From Claveliimonas sp034178805 (GTDB lineage: Bacteria > Bacillota > Clostridia > Lachnospirales > Lachnospiraceae): a DNA stretch of 64,000 bases. Made by a program: the position numbers and the translations under genes. Positions 35,108-43,937 of the stretch are shown piece by piece; position 1 is the stretch's first letter, and each line of letters begins with the position of its first letter. The notes below the pieces were generated by a model. The model was not told the origin of the DNA. It was given only the letters and a program-made list of their open reading frames with translations, and made no database searches. Where the stretch lies: the NCBI RefSeq assembly GCF_050314255.1, contig NZ_JBNPMZ010000006.1, positions 100,362 to 164,361 on the forward strand. The letters run 5' to 3'.

Positions 35108-35225
35108 TGAGCGGCAGCCCGATCCTTCAGGATGGGAAACTGGTGGGAGCTGTGACACATGTGTTTGTCAATGATCCCGCGAGAGGGTATGGGATTTTTA
35201 TAGAAGATATGCTCAAGCATTGAGA
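35108..35225 (+). pseudogene. Second copy of the spoIVB 3' end
   Basis: 35108-35213 matches spoIVB 32787-32892 at about 99 of 106 bases by eye. It encodes SGSPILQDGKLVGAVTH through to a different C-terminus (EDMLKH, stop TGA). Five of the seven differences are synonymous, the pattern expected for orthologous copies from related genomes rather than decay. It has no start codon or upstream part of the gene and is followed by a good terminator. It probably represents the original end of spoIVB, displaced by an insertion. Confidence 0.85.
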
Positions 35226-35235
35226 CGCGCAGCAG

Positions 35236-35270
35236 AAAGAGAGGGTGTTGGAAAGCATCCTCTTTTTCTT
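35236..35270 (+). terminator. Intrinsic terminator behind the spoIVB 3' copy
   Basis: AGAGGGTG pairs with CATCCTCT (one G-U pair) around an eight-base loop, followed by a T-rich tract. It looks like the ancestral spoIVB terminator. Confidence 0.8.
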
Positions 35271-35279
35271 TATTAACAT

Positions 35280-35293
35280 AAACCACGCATTGC
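35280..35293 (+). repeat. 14-nt direct repeat, copy 2
   Basis: Identical to 33880-33893. It lies directly behind the terminator that follows the spoIVB 3' copy. Confidence 0.7.
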
Positions 35294-35309
35294 ATAAATG
35301 GAATGTGGG

Positions 35310-36518
35310 CTATTGCTCAAAGTCCAGCTTCAAAGTTAATGAGTCATCTTCGAAAAATCTGATGAATATACTTTTTTCATTACAGTTAACAACAGAAGTC
35401 ATGGTTGATTCCCAGAATTCTCCGCAGTCTCGAAGCTCCTCCCGGGTCATGCTGTAAAATGCTTCACCATCACTTTTGATAAGACTGAGCACTTCATCCT
35501 TGTTTGCTTCATTCAGGACATATTCATCGGTCCAATTTTCATAAATGCCAACATATTCTGAACGGACATCAAATAAAGCATTTTCGGGGTCGTTGATCGT
35601 TGAATATTTTACACAATCCATCAGAGTGAACATCTCTTCAAATGTCTCGACATTCTCTACCTGTTCCATTAACAGGGAATACCTTCCAAGACCGGCTTTA
35701 TAATCGGATTTTTCATAGCAGGTTTTGTTGATGTAAAAATTTGTCTGAACCGGTTGCTTGTCCAGCCAATATACTTCATTATCTGCGATTTCCAGTACAC
35801 CGTAATTGCCTAGGGCATCCGCCATCAAAAAGCAAATGTTGATTTCGTCTATAGAGTCAGGCAAATATATATTTGTTTGGTTGACCAGTTCTATAGCCTG
35901 TTTAACGTTTGCACAATTCTGAGTCAGGTATAGGGTGAGGTATTGAAGACTCATCGGTTTAGTTTCGGTATTAAGAGTGCCGGATGAAGAAAATTTAATG
36001 CTTTCATCTTCGTTCCATTCGCCTAAACGCATATTAGTTTCAATATATAAACCTTTTTCGTTCAAACTATCCACAGCAATAAAAGGAATGACATTCTCCA
36101 TTTCCTTTGAAAGGCCGTTTTTTATAGTGTCACTGTATTCAGGTGCATCATTAAGAGCATTAGAAATTCCGATTGTTTCATAGCAATCATCAACTGCTGT
36201 CCTGAAAATATATAAGGGGTTGTGATTTATATAAAAATCAAAATTTCGTCCGACTAAAGTTACACCGTCATCGGTTTGAGTAGCGGCGGCCGAGCAATGA
36301 CATGACATCTTATTCAGTAATTTTTCTCCGTTCGATAAAGCCCAATCCCAATCAAGAGAAGTATAGGTGCCAACATCGAGCACATAATCGTAAACAGGAG
36401 TGATTTCTCTTGTTGAGGTTGAGGAAGATGAACTGTCAGAATTACTGCTGTAAAAAGTTGGAAAAAGAACTGCTGCGATAACTAATACAAACAGGCTTAT
36501 GCCAAAGATTTTCTTCAT
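35310..36518 (-). CDS. Membrane-anchored choloylglycine hydrolase/linear amide C-N hydrolase family protein
   Basis: A 402-residue protein with an N-terminal signal or anchor helix (IFGISLFVLVIAAVLFP) followed by a Ser-rich linker. The Ntn-hydrolase motif is MSCHCSAAATQTDDG and then VGRNFDF, with a candidate nucleophile cysteine at residue 75 (C73 is also possible). This is the pattern of penicillin V acylases, bile-salt hydrolases and acid-ceramidase-like amidases. Classical bile-salt hydrolases are cytoplasmic, about 320 residues, and begin at the cysteine after removal of Met. This one is longer and appears exported. The substrate is unknown. A strong RBS (AGGAGGT) precedes the ATG. Confidence 0.78.
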   Translation of the reverse strand: MKKIFGISLFVLVIAAVLFPTFYSSNSDSSSSSTSTREITPVYDYVLDVGTYTSLDWDWALSNGEKLLNKMSCHCSAAATQTDDGVTLVGRNFDFYINHNPLYIFRTAVDDCYETIGISNALNDAPEYSDTIKNGLSKEMENVIPFIAVDSLNEKGLYIETNMRLGEWNEDESIKFSSSGTLNTETKPMSLQYLTLYLTQNCANVKQAIELVNQTNIYLPDSIDEINICFLMADALGNYGVLEIADNEVYWLDKQPVQTNFYINKTCYEKSDYKAGLGRYSLLMEQVENVETFEEMFTLMDCVKYSTINDPENALFDVRSEYVGIYENWTDEYVLNEANKDEVLSLIKSDGEAFYSMTREELRDCGEFWESTMTSVVNCNEKSIFIRFFEDDSLTLKLDFEQ

Positions 36519-36844
36519 ATGTGGGACCTCCTAATGTACAGTTTATGAAAGAAGTATTATTGCATATATCATAACATATGTGAAAACACAATTGAAGCAA
36601 AAGTGTGGGATAGGATTTTTTATAATGACAATCAATTGTGAATGCACCCAGAAGTGTAATATCGCATGACAATAATTTGATAATGACATTTAACATGACA
36701 TGTTATAAAAATGGAATAATTTCCTATTATTTACGGAAAAAGTGTGGTATGATTTATATTGTATAACTTTGCGATTATATAGGTTTTGATGTCAATTATT
36801 ATTTCGAAATGCTATATACATTTAGGAAAAAGAGGTAATTTAGA
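36519..36844. other. 326-bp divergent intergenic region
   Basis: An AT-rich region between the exported amidase (-) and the signalling operon (+). It holds a 7-bp palindrome TAACATG-A-CATGTTA (36691-36705) and an extended -10 element TGGTATGAT (36745-36753). No ORF or RNA gene was recognised. It was checked for c-di-GMP riboswitch features and none was found. Confidence 0.6.
36745..36753 (+). promoter_or_regulatory. Extended -10 promoter of the signalling operon
   Basis: TGGTATGAT is a TGnTATGAT extended -10 about 90 bases before the first gene; the -35 region is poor. The palindrome TAACATG-A-CATGTTA lies 40 bases upstream and could be an operator. Confidence 0.45.
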
Positions 36845-37216
36845 ATGATGCCGCAGAAACAAGTTTTAATTGTAGAGGATAACGACCTCAACCGGGCAAT
36901 GTTGAGTGAGATACTGTCGGATGAATATCAGGTGCTGGAGGCTGAAAATGGTCAGGTGGCGTTGGATATTCTGAAACAACACAGGGACAACATTGCTCTC
37001 ATTCTCCTGGACGTTATGATGCCCGTAATGGATGGATACACCTTCCTGGATCGAATGAAGGAGGATGAAGAGCTGACACTGATACCGGTCATTGTAATGA
37101 CGCAGAGTGACAGTGAGGCGGATGAAGTGAATGCTCTCTCGCATGGCGCTACTGATTTTGTGCCAAAGCCTTACCGTCCTCAGGTAATCCTGCACCGGGT
37201 GGCAAGTATTATCTAG
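36845..37216 (+). CDS. Stand-alone receiver domain produced upstream of the amber codon
   Basis: If TAG 37214 is a real stop, this is the product: a 123-residue CheY-like receiver with phospho-acceptor Asp in LLDVMMP, the acidic pair VEDND and the conserved Lys in PKPY. The RBS AAAGAGGTAA precedes ATG 36845. It could still be phosphorylated by the hybrid kinase encoded downstream, but it would have no output domain. Confidence 0.7.
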   Translation: MMPQKQVLIVEDNDLNRAMLSEILSDEYQVLEAENGQVALDILKQHRDNIALILLDVMMPVMDGYTFLDRMKEDEELTLIPVIVMTQSDSEADEVNALSHGATDFVPKPYRPQVILHRVASII

Positions 37217-39406
37217 CTGCGGGAAACCGCTGCAATTGTTAATCAGCTCCAGTACGATCGACTTACAGGACTTTACAGTAAGGAGTTCTTTTACCGCAAG
37301 GTAAAGGAAAGACTGGAAACAGATCACGAACATGAGTATACGATTGTCTGTTTTGATATTGAAAATTTCAAATTATATAATGATATCTATGGCCGGAAGG
37401 CCGGTGACCGTCTGCTATGTGACAGCGCTGCCAATATGAAAAAAATGATTGGTGAGTTGGGAATCTGCGGGCGTTATGGCGCAGACTGTTTCCTGTTCAT
37501 GCAGGAGAGGGAAACGGAACTGTCAGATCGGGAGAATTTTTTAAATGAATCCTTTAATGAACGTACGGAAAAGATGGAGAACGTGTCTGTTAAATGGGGA
37601 ATTTATGAGATTACTGACCGGACAATCCCTGTTGAGCAGATGTGTGACTGGGCTCGAGTGGCAGCGGACAGTATCAAAGGGCAGTATAACCAGTTCTATG
37701 CCATTTATGATGATGCGCTTCGCGGTAAAATGCTGCGGGAGAAAGCCATCACTGACACAATGGAGACATCTCTGGCTGAAAGACAGTTTATCGTTTATTT
37801 ACAGCCTAAGTATAATCTGAATGAAGAAAGTATGGCCGGGGCAGAAGCACTGGTGCGCTGGATTCATCCGGAATGGGGATTCATGTCTCCGGGAGAATTT
37901 ATTCCTCTTTTTGAGAAAAATGGATTTATTTCCCACCTGGATCAGTATGTCTGGGAGCAGGTATGCATGAAACTCAGGGATTGGAAAGATAAGGGGTATC
38001 CATTGCTGCCGGTATCCGTTAATGTTTCGCGGGCAGACATTTATCAGATTGATCTGGTGGATACTCTTGCGAAAATTATCGGAAAATACGATATTGATCC
38101 GGTATATCTGCACCTGGAGATTACGGAGAGTGCCTATGCAGAAAATCCTGTACAGATTATCAATACTGTAAATCAGCTGCGGAAACTGGGATTTATTATA
38201 GAAATGGATGACTTCGGCAGTGGTTACTCTTCTCTGAATATGCTGAATCAGATGAAAATGGATATATTAAAACTTGATATGAAGTTTATTCAGAATGAAA
38301 TGGAAAAACCTGCAGACCAGAGTATACTGAGCTATGTTATCAATATGTCCCATGGAATGGGACTCAGCGTGGTGGCGGAAGGGGTAGAGACCCGGGAGCA
38401 GCTGGAGCGCCTGAGAGATATTGGGTGTGACTATGTACAGGGATATTATTTTGCAAAACCCATGCCTGTCACAGAATATGAAGAATTATTAAAGAATCAG
38501 CCTTCCTGTTGCGGACCTTCGGTGATGACGTCATCGTGGGAGGTAAATGATATGCGAAGTTTGCTGATAATAGATGAAGACGAAGCATACAGAAAGCAGG
38601 TTTGCAGAACTTTTAAAGGACAATATCAGGTTCTGGAAGCTTCCGATTCAGACAGTGCCTTACCCTATATTACTGAGTACGAGCGTGGCAACGTTTCTGC
38701 CGTGATACTGAGCATGACACTCCCGGAGAATGGAGCAGCTTCTATTCTGAAAGTTTTACGACAGAATCCATTGTTCTGGCGAATTCCTGTATTAGCCACC
38801 ATTCCCGGAGGTGAAATGATGGAGGAGCTGCCGCTAGCACTGGAAACAGATGATTTCCTGTGTAAATGTCATCCCCAGTGTGATCTTCAGAGACGTGTTG
38901 AAAAACTGATGGGGATTGCAGCTGCGCATGAACGTGAGCTTACCCTGAAGGATGAGGCCAGTCGGGACTATATGACGGGTCTGCTCAACAGGAGGGGATT
39001 ACAGGCCGCCATGGATTCTCTGCGAAAAGAGGATCTGCCTGTGGCAGTGTGCCTTTTTGATCTGGATGATTTAAAGCAAGTGAATGATACCTTTGGTCAT
39101 GAAGAGGGAGACCGGCTTATCCAGTCTTTTGCAGATCTGCTCCGGCGTAAGACGCGGGCAAAGGATATCCTCTGCCGCTATGGCGGAGATGAATTTCTGG
39201 TTGTTCTGAAGCATTTGAATGACGGTCAGGTTGCTGAAAAAAAAGCATCAGATATCTGTCAGGCATTTCAGGCTGCCTGCTCCGTGGGAATTGCTCTGTG
39301 CGGACCAAATGAGAATAACTTTGCAGGACTGATTCAGAATGCAGATCAGGCTCTGTACCGTGCGAAGCGGAAAAACAAAGGCGGCTGCTGTTTGTGGAAA
39401 GATTAG
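36845..39406 (+). pseudogene. REC-GGDEF-EAL-REC-GGDEF c-di-GMP protein, interrupted by in-frame amber codon
   Basis: One continuous frame of 854 codons is interrupted only by TAG at 37214-37216. Before it lies an intact receiver (IVEDNDLNRAML, LILLDVMMPVMDG, lysine in FVPKPY; 123 residues). After it comes a linker (LRETAAIVNQLQYDRLTGLY), a degenerate GGDEF (GGDEF site reads GADCF), an EAL phosphodiesterase domain (AGAEALVRWIHPEWG; MDDFGSGYSSLNML; VVAEGVETREQ), a second receiver that has lost its phosphorylated Asp (VILSMTLPENG), and an intact GGDEF domain (RYGGDEFLVVL). The downstream part has no RBS; its first ATG is at 37436. It could make or break c-di-GMP if the codon is read through. It is listed as a pseudogene because the frame is broken, but the domains show no other decay. 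Confidence 0.8.
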
Positions 39407-39430
39407 ATTACAAGAAGGAGAAGAAGAATT

Positions 39431-41299
39431 ATGAAGAGAATTGTTTATTGTTTGCTGTCATTAGCCATGGCAGCAACGATGCTGACTGGCTGTGGAAGCC
39501 AGAGTAGCAAAGAAGGAAATACTGTGGAAAATGTCGGGGCACAGGGAGAAAAAAAGGAAAAGGTCGTAGTTGCCTGCTGGGGAAATCAGATGCTGGATAA
39601 ATATAACCAGTACCTCTGCGACCAGTTCCCGGAAGTGGAGTTTGAATTTGTTTTGGCCACTAACTCCACGGATTACTATCGTTTTCGTCAGGATCATGAC
39701 GATATGCCGGATATTCTGACGGTTCGCCGTTTCGCTTTAAAGGATGCGGTGCTGTTGAAGGATTATCTGTATGATCTTAGCAATACCGAATTGGCCAACA
39801 CCTATTATGGTTCCTATTTGGATAGCTATACCTATGATGATGGTTCGGTAAACTGGCTTCCTACCTGTGCAGAGGTGGACAGCCTTATCATCAATAAGAC
39901 TCTGTTTGACGAGTACAATGTACCTGTTCCTACAGATTATACCAGCTTTGTCGCTGCCTGCGAGGCTTTCGAGGCGGTGGGGATTCGAAGTTTCGTGTCT
40001 GACTTTGAAGCTGACTATACCTGTATGGAAGTCCTTCAGGGCGCATCAATTCCAATGCTTCAGAGTATAGAGGGGCGTAAATGGCGTCAGCAGTATGAGA
40101 GTGGCGCGACGAATGAACTTTCAGAAGAAGTATGGCTTCCTGTTTTCGAAAATTTCTTTGATTTCAAAGAAAAAACCGGTTTGAGTGCCGAGGATGCATC
40201 TTATCAGAATAGAACTCCTAAGGACATGTTTAGTGAAGGCAAAGCAGCTATGTTCCGTGGTACCGGAGCGGATGTTATCTCATTCCCAGGCCGTGGTGAA
40301 GATGAAGTGCTTTTGATGCCGTATTATGGTCAGACAGAGCAGGATAACTGGTATCTGACTTATCCAACCTTCCAGATTGCAGCTTCCAGTAAGGGTATGG
40401 ATGACCCTGAACGTGAAAAACTGATTCTGGACATCATGACTGCCATGGTCAATCAGGAGGGGCAGGATCATATCTCTTATGGTAAAAACATGGTACCATA
40501 TAAAAAAGACGTTACTCTGGAACTGATGCCTGAGATGGACAACCTGAAGCCTTATGTTGAGCAGAACAAGCTGTATATCCGTCTGGCATCCAATGATATG
40601 TTCCGTATTTCCAAAGATGTAGTACAGATGATTCTGAACGATGAAATTAAGACACCGGAGGAGGCGTTGGCTGCATTTAATAAAGAGCTGGCGGGAGAAG
40701 AACCCGGCACTGAGATCGTTGCTCATATCGACACCAGCTATTCCAACGATTTTACCCCGGAACATGGTAATCAGGCGGCCTCTTCCATTGCAAATACCAT
40801 GCGCGTGCTGTCTGGTGTGGATCTGGTGTTTATGCAGTCCTGCTATGTAGCAAGTGACATCTACAGTGGCGACTATTCCCAGAAAGATCTGGCATATCTT
40901 GCAAAGAATGACGGCGGCTGGCCAGGCCTTATGGAACTGACCGGTGATCAGATCTATACACTTGTGGAAACCACACTTTCTATGACTGGCAACCGTGGTG
41001 CAGTCTGCAATGACAGCACTCTGTATGTTTCCAGTGGTTTCGAGATGGACATTACAAAGAAGGATGGTGGTTATACACTTAATGCTCTGACTATAGATGG
41101 CAAGGAACTGGATCGCAGTGCAACCTATTCCTTCCTGATCTATGGTGAACGCGACTGGTATATGTCCGATGTCATGGAGAAAATGGGAGTTACGGAAGTT
41201 AATATCGAAGGTCCTAAGGCAGAGGAATACCTGACGCAGCGCCTGGTGGAACAGGGAGAGCAGCTGGAAGAGCCTACGGATTACATCATCCTGCGATAA
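39431..41299 (+). CDS. Lipoprotein: extracellular solute-binding protein fused to 5'-nucleotidase C-terminal-like domain
   Basis: A 622-residue protein with a lipoprotein signal (LAMAATMLTGC, lipidated Cys21). Residues about 45-420 look like an ABC-type family 1 sugar/solute-binding protein (VVVACWGNQMLDKYNQYL; FDEYNVPVPTDYTSFVAACE; MFSEGKAAMFRGTGADV). Residues about 430-620 (GDYSQKDLAYLA; LTGDQIYTLVETTLSM; VSSGFEMDITKKDGG; DGKELDRSATYSFLIY) resemble the 5'-nucleotidase C-terminal domain, without the metallophosphatase half. There is no permease in the neighbourhood. It lies between the c-di-GMP gene and the hybrid kinase, with spacings of 24 and 56 bases, so it may be a ligand-sensing partner rather than a transport protein. 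Confidence 0.78.
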   Translation: MKRIVYCLLSLAMAATMLTGCGSQSSKEGNTVENVGAQGEKKEKVVVACWGNQMLDKYNQYLCDQFPEVEFEFVLATNSTDYYRFRQDHDDMPDILTVRRFALKDAVLLKDYLYDLSNTELANTYYGSYLDSYTYDDGSVNWLPTCAEVDSLIINKTLFDEYNVPVPTDYTSFVAACEAFEAVGIRSFVSDFEADYTCMEVLQGASIPMLQSIEGRKWRQQYESGATNELSEEVWLPVFENFFDFKEKTGLSAEDASYQNRTPKDMFSEGKAAMFRGTGADVISFPGRGEDEVLLMPYYGQTEQDNWYLTYPTFQIAASSKGMDDPEREKLILDIMTAMVNQEGQDHISYGKNMVPYKKDVTLELMPEMDNLKPYVEQNKLYIRLASNDMFRISKDVVQMILNDEIKTPEEALAAFNKELAGEEPGTEIVAHIDTSYSNDFTPEHGNQAASSIANTMRVLSGVDLVFMQSCYVASDIYSGDYSQKDLAYLAKNDGGWPGLMELTGDQIYTLVETTLSMTGNRGAVCNDSTLYVSSGFEMDITKKDGGYTLNALTIDGKELDRSATYSFLIYGERDWYMSDVMEKMGVTEVNIEGPKAEEYLTQRLVEQGEQLEEPTDYIILR

Positions 41300-41355
41300 A
41301 ATGCAGACTGGTCGCTGACACACAGCGTATGAAAGAGATTTGAGGAGAACATCCT

Positions 41356-43542
41356 ATGCAAGAGAGAAAACAAAAAACTAAATATCTTTTGCCCGTTGTG
41401 TTTGCATTGATTCTGGTCGTTTCCCTGGTGTTGGGCATAGTTTTTATGCGTAATTCCCTGATGAAGCTGACTGTTGAGGAGCGTTCCAATCAGCTGAAGG
41501 AAATGGTTACTCAGATTAAGGCAAATCTGACCAGCGGCCTTCAGACACATTGGAATCTGGTGGAAGGGCTTAATAACGCTGTACAGGGGCAACATTTTGA
41601 AAACAGACAGGAACTGTGCGATAACATTGCTCATTTGGAAAAGGTGTTCTGCACAGATATGTACGGAAGTCAGGTAATGCTTCTGGATGAACAGGGCACG
41701 GCGTATCTCCGCAATGGTCCTGTGGGCATCTGGAACGATGTCAGCCATCTGATAGATGAAAATAGTCGGCATACCTTTATTTCTGAGACTGACAATATTG
41801 ATGGATGCTTTCTTGTATTTTCACGGGAATTAGATTCCCCCGTCACAATGGGTGATGACAATGTCCGGTTTACCCATGTGGTTCTTTTGAAGGATATTAA
41901 AACTGTGAAACAATACTATACCACCACAACTTACGGTGGCAGTGCTGCAACCTATTTCATCAGAAAAAACGGAACATTGGCCTATTTTGATGCAGATGAG
42001 GAAGATGTCATTGATGCACGGAATATTTTTAAATCGCTGGGAGAAGTAGAGTATGTTCAGGAGCAAAGCTTTGATATGGTCAAAGAACAGTTAGATAGGG
42101 AAGGTATTGCCACTGCTAATATCCTGCTGAACCAGACGGAGTATTACTATTGCCTTACAGCACTGGATGATTATGATATGATACTGATGCTTCTGATCCC
42201 TGCGGACTCTGTGGCAGTCAGTACCATGAATATGATGGAATCCACCATTCGGACGGCGGTAATATTTATTTTAGCTATGGCGCTGTTGCTGCTGCTGGCA
42301 GTCATCAGTTTTATCAGAGTGCGGCGAAGCAGTCAGATGGTGAGAGTGGAACAGGAGACGAACAGGGAACTGAATCAACTGCGCATGGTTGCAGAGTCAG
42401 CGAATGCGGCAAAAAGCACTTTCCTGAATAATATGTCCCATGATATTCGAACACCTATGAACGCCATTATCGGTTTTACCAATATTGCTATGAAACATAG
42501 TCCACCTCCTGAAATCAAGAATTGCCTCGATAAAATCAGTGAGAGTTCTGAGCATTTACTTGCTCTTATCAATGACGTGCTGGACATCAGCCGCATTGAA
42601 AGCGGAAAGATCAAATACACACCAACACCTGTTGATATTGCTGAGGTTACAGATTCGGTGCTTACAATAATGTACGGTTATCTATCCAATCGTAATATCA
42701 CCTTCCGAACCGAACTTGAAGAGCCTGAAACGCGTTATGTGTTGACCGATGCAGTGCGTGTCAGGGAGGTACTTGTAAACATTCTTGGAAACGCAGTGAA
42801 GTTTACGGAGGATGGTGGAACCGTTACCTATACGGTCAGCTACCATCCGGGAAAAGATGACCATCACATTAATGTACGATATCGGATTTCCGATACCGGT
42901 ATTGGTATGGCAGAAGGATTTGTTGGTCATATTTTTGATGAGTTTTCACAGGAAGAGCATGGTGCCCGGACCCAGTATAAGGGTACTGGTTTAGGTATGG
43001 CCATCACAAAGCGGTATGTTGACCTGATGGGTGGAACGATTTCTGTGGAGAGTAAGAAGGGAATTGGTTCAACTTTTACCGTTGAATTGCCTATGGAGAT
43101 TACGGATGCCTGTGAGGTTAAGAAAAAGAATTACTCTGTTGGTAATATAGATTTGACAGGTTTGAAGATCCTTTTGGCTGAAGACAATGACCTGAATGCA
43201 GAAATCGCAATTGTTCAGCTGGAAGAACTGGGAATCCAAATCACCAGGGCTGCCGATGGTGATGAAGCAGCAAGATTCTTTGCTGAAAATCCGCAAGGCA
43301 CATTTGATTTAATCCTTATGGACGTTATGATGCCGAAGATGAACGGTTATGAAGCCACAAAAGCCATCCGTACTTTGCAGAATCGTCCGGATGCCGATAC
43401 AATCCCTATTATCGCAATGACGGCAAATGCTTTTGCTGAAGATGTACAGGCATCTTTGGATGCCGGAATGAACGGGCATTTGTCAAAGCCTATTGTAATA
43501 GATGAGGTTGTAAAGACCATTGCAAGAAATTTGGACAGGTAA
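41356..43542 (+). CDS. Cache-type hybrid sensor histidine kinase with C-terminal receiver
   Basis: A 728-residue protein. The membrane helix at about residues 10-32 is followed by an extracytoplasmic Cache-like sensor (to about residue 290) and a second helix (AVIFILAMALLLLLAVISFI). The HisKA domain carries the phospho-accepting His in NNMSHDIRTPMNAIIGFT. The ATPase domain has NILGNAVKFTEDGG, SDTGIGMAEGF and GTGLGMAITKRYVDLMGG. The receiver has LLAEDNDLNAEIA, LILMDVMMPKMNG and SKPI. It is the last gene of the signalling operon and a terminator follows. Confidence 0.92.
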   Translation: MQERKQKTKYLLPVVFALILVVSLVLGIVFMRNSLMKLTVEERSNQLKEMVTQIKANLTSGLQTHWNLVEGLNNAVQGQHFENRQELCDNIAHLEKVFCTDMYGSQVMLLDEQGTAYLRNGPVGIWNDVSHLIDENSRHTFISETDNIDGCFLVFSRELDSPVTMGDDNVRFTHVVLLKDIKTVKQYYTTTTYGGSAATYFIRKNGTLAYFDADEEDVIDARNIFKSLGEVEYVQEQSFDMVKEQLDREGIATANILLNQTEYYYCLTALDDYDMILMLLIPADSVAVSTMNMMESTIRTAVIFILAMALLLLLAVISFIRVRRSSQMVRVEQETNRELNQLRMVAESANAAKSTFLNNMSHDIRTPMNAIIGFTNIAMKHSPPPEIKNCLDKISESSEHLLALINDVLDISRIESGKIKYTPTPVDIAEVTDSVLTIMYGYLSNRNITFRTELEEPETRYVLTDAVRVREVLVNILGNAVKFTEDGGTVTYTVSYHPGKDDHHINVRYRISDTGIGMAEGFVGHIFDEFSQEEHGARTQYKGTGLGMAITKRYVDLMGGTISVESKKGIGSTFTVELPMEITDACEVKKKNYSVGNIDLTGLKILLAEDNDLNAEIAIVQLEELGIQITRAADGDEAARFFAENPQGTFDLILMDVMMPKMNGYEATKAIRTLQNRPDADTIPIIAMTANAFAEDVQASLDAGMNGHLSKPIVIDEVVKTIARNLDR

Positions 43543-43577
43543 TCTGATAAATGTTGCGAAAAGAATAAGGAGTAACC

Positions 43578-43611
43578 AAAGGGCATCAACCGTAAAATGT
43601 TGGTGCCTTTT
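43578..43611 (+). terminator. Intrinsic terminator after the hybrid kinase
   Basis: AAAGGGCATCAAC pairs with GTTGGTGCCTTTT (two wobble pairs), loop CGTAAAAT, ending in Ts. Confidence 0.8.
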
Positions 43612-43731
43612 GACAGATTATAATAAAAGAGTTATTATGCCTTCGGTTGCAATCAGCGTAATAAATGACAGGTATGATTCATATAATAATGATATCATAA
43701 AAATGTCATCAGGCTGATTGGAGGAGATAGA

Positions 43732-43935
43732 TTGAGTTCGGAAAAGAGAATAATAGACAATCCTGATATTTGTGTGGCATGTGGAGCGCCAACTGTGCCG
43801 GGAGAACAGATTTGCAGGATGTGTCAAAAACTTCTGGAGAATTCAATTGATTTGAAACCGGAAAATATTCGTATGAGACCGCAAAAACGTAAATCAATTA
43901 GCGGAATAATAAATATGATACACAGGAGGAAATAA
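43732..43935 (+). CDS. Small zinc-ribbon protein
   Basis: A 67-residue product with two CxxC pairs (CVACGAP and CRMCQKLL) spaced 15 residues, a likely zinc ribbon, and a basic C-terminal tail (RPQKRKSISGIINMIHRRK). Translation starts at TTG 43732 behind GGAGGAGA. It ends two bases before the GTG start of the HD-GYP gene, so it is probably translationally coupled to it. I do not recognise a named family; an adaptor or regulator role is a guess. Confidence 0.75.
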   Translation: MSSEKRIIDNPDICVACGAPTVPGEQICRMCQKLLENSIDLKPENIRMRPQKRKSISGIINMIHRRK

Positions 43936-43937
43936 TT

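Noticed and set aside
40280..41323. 347-codon frame on the minus strand of the solute-binding lipoprotein gene
   Set aside because: It is antisense to a clear coding gene and its Cys/His/Ile-rich composition is typical of a shadow frame.
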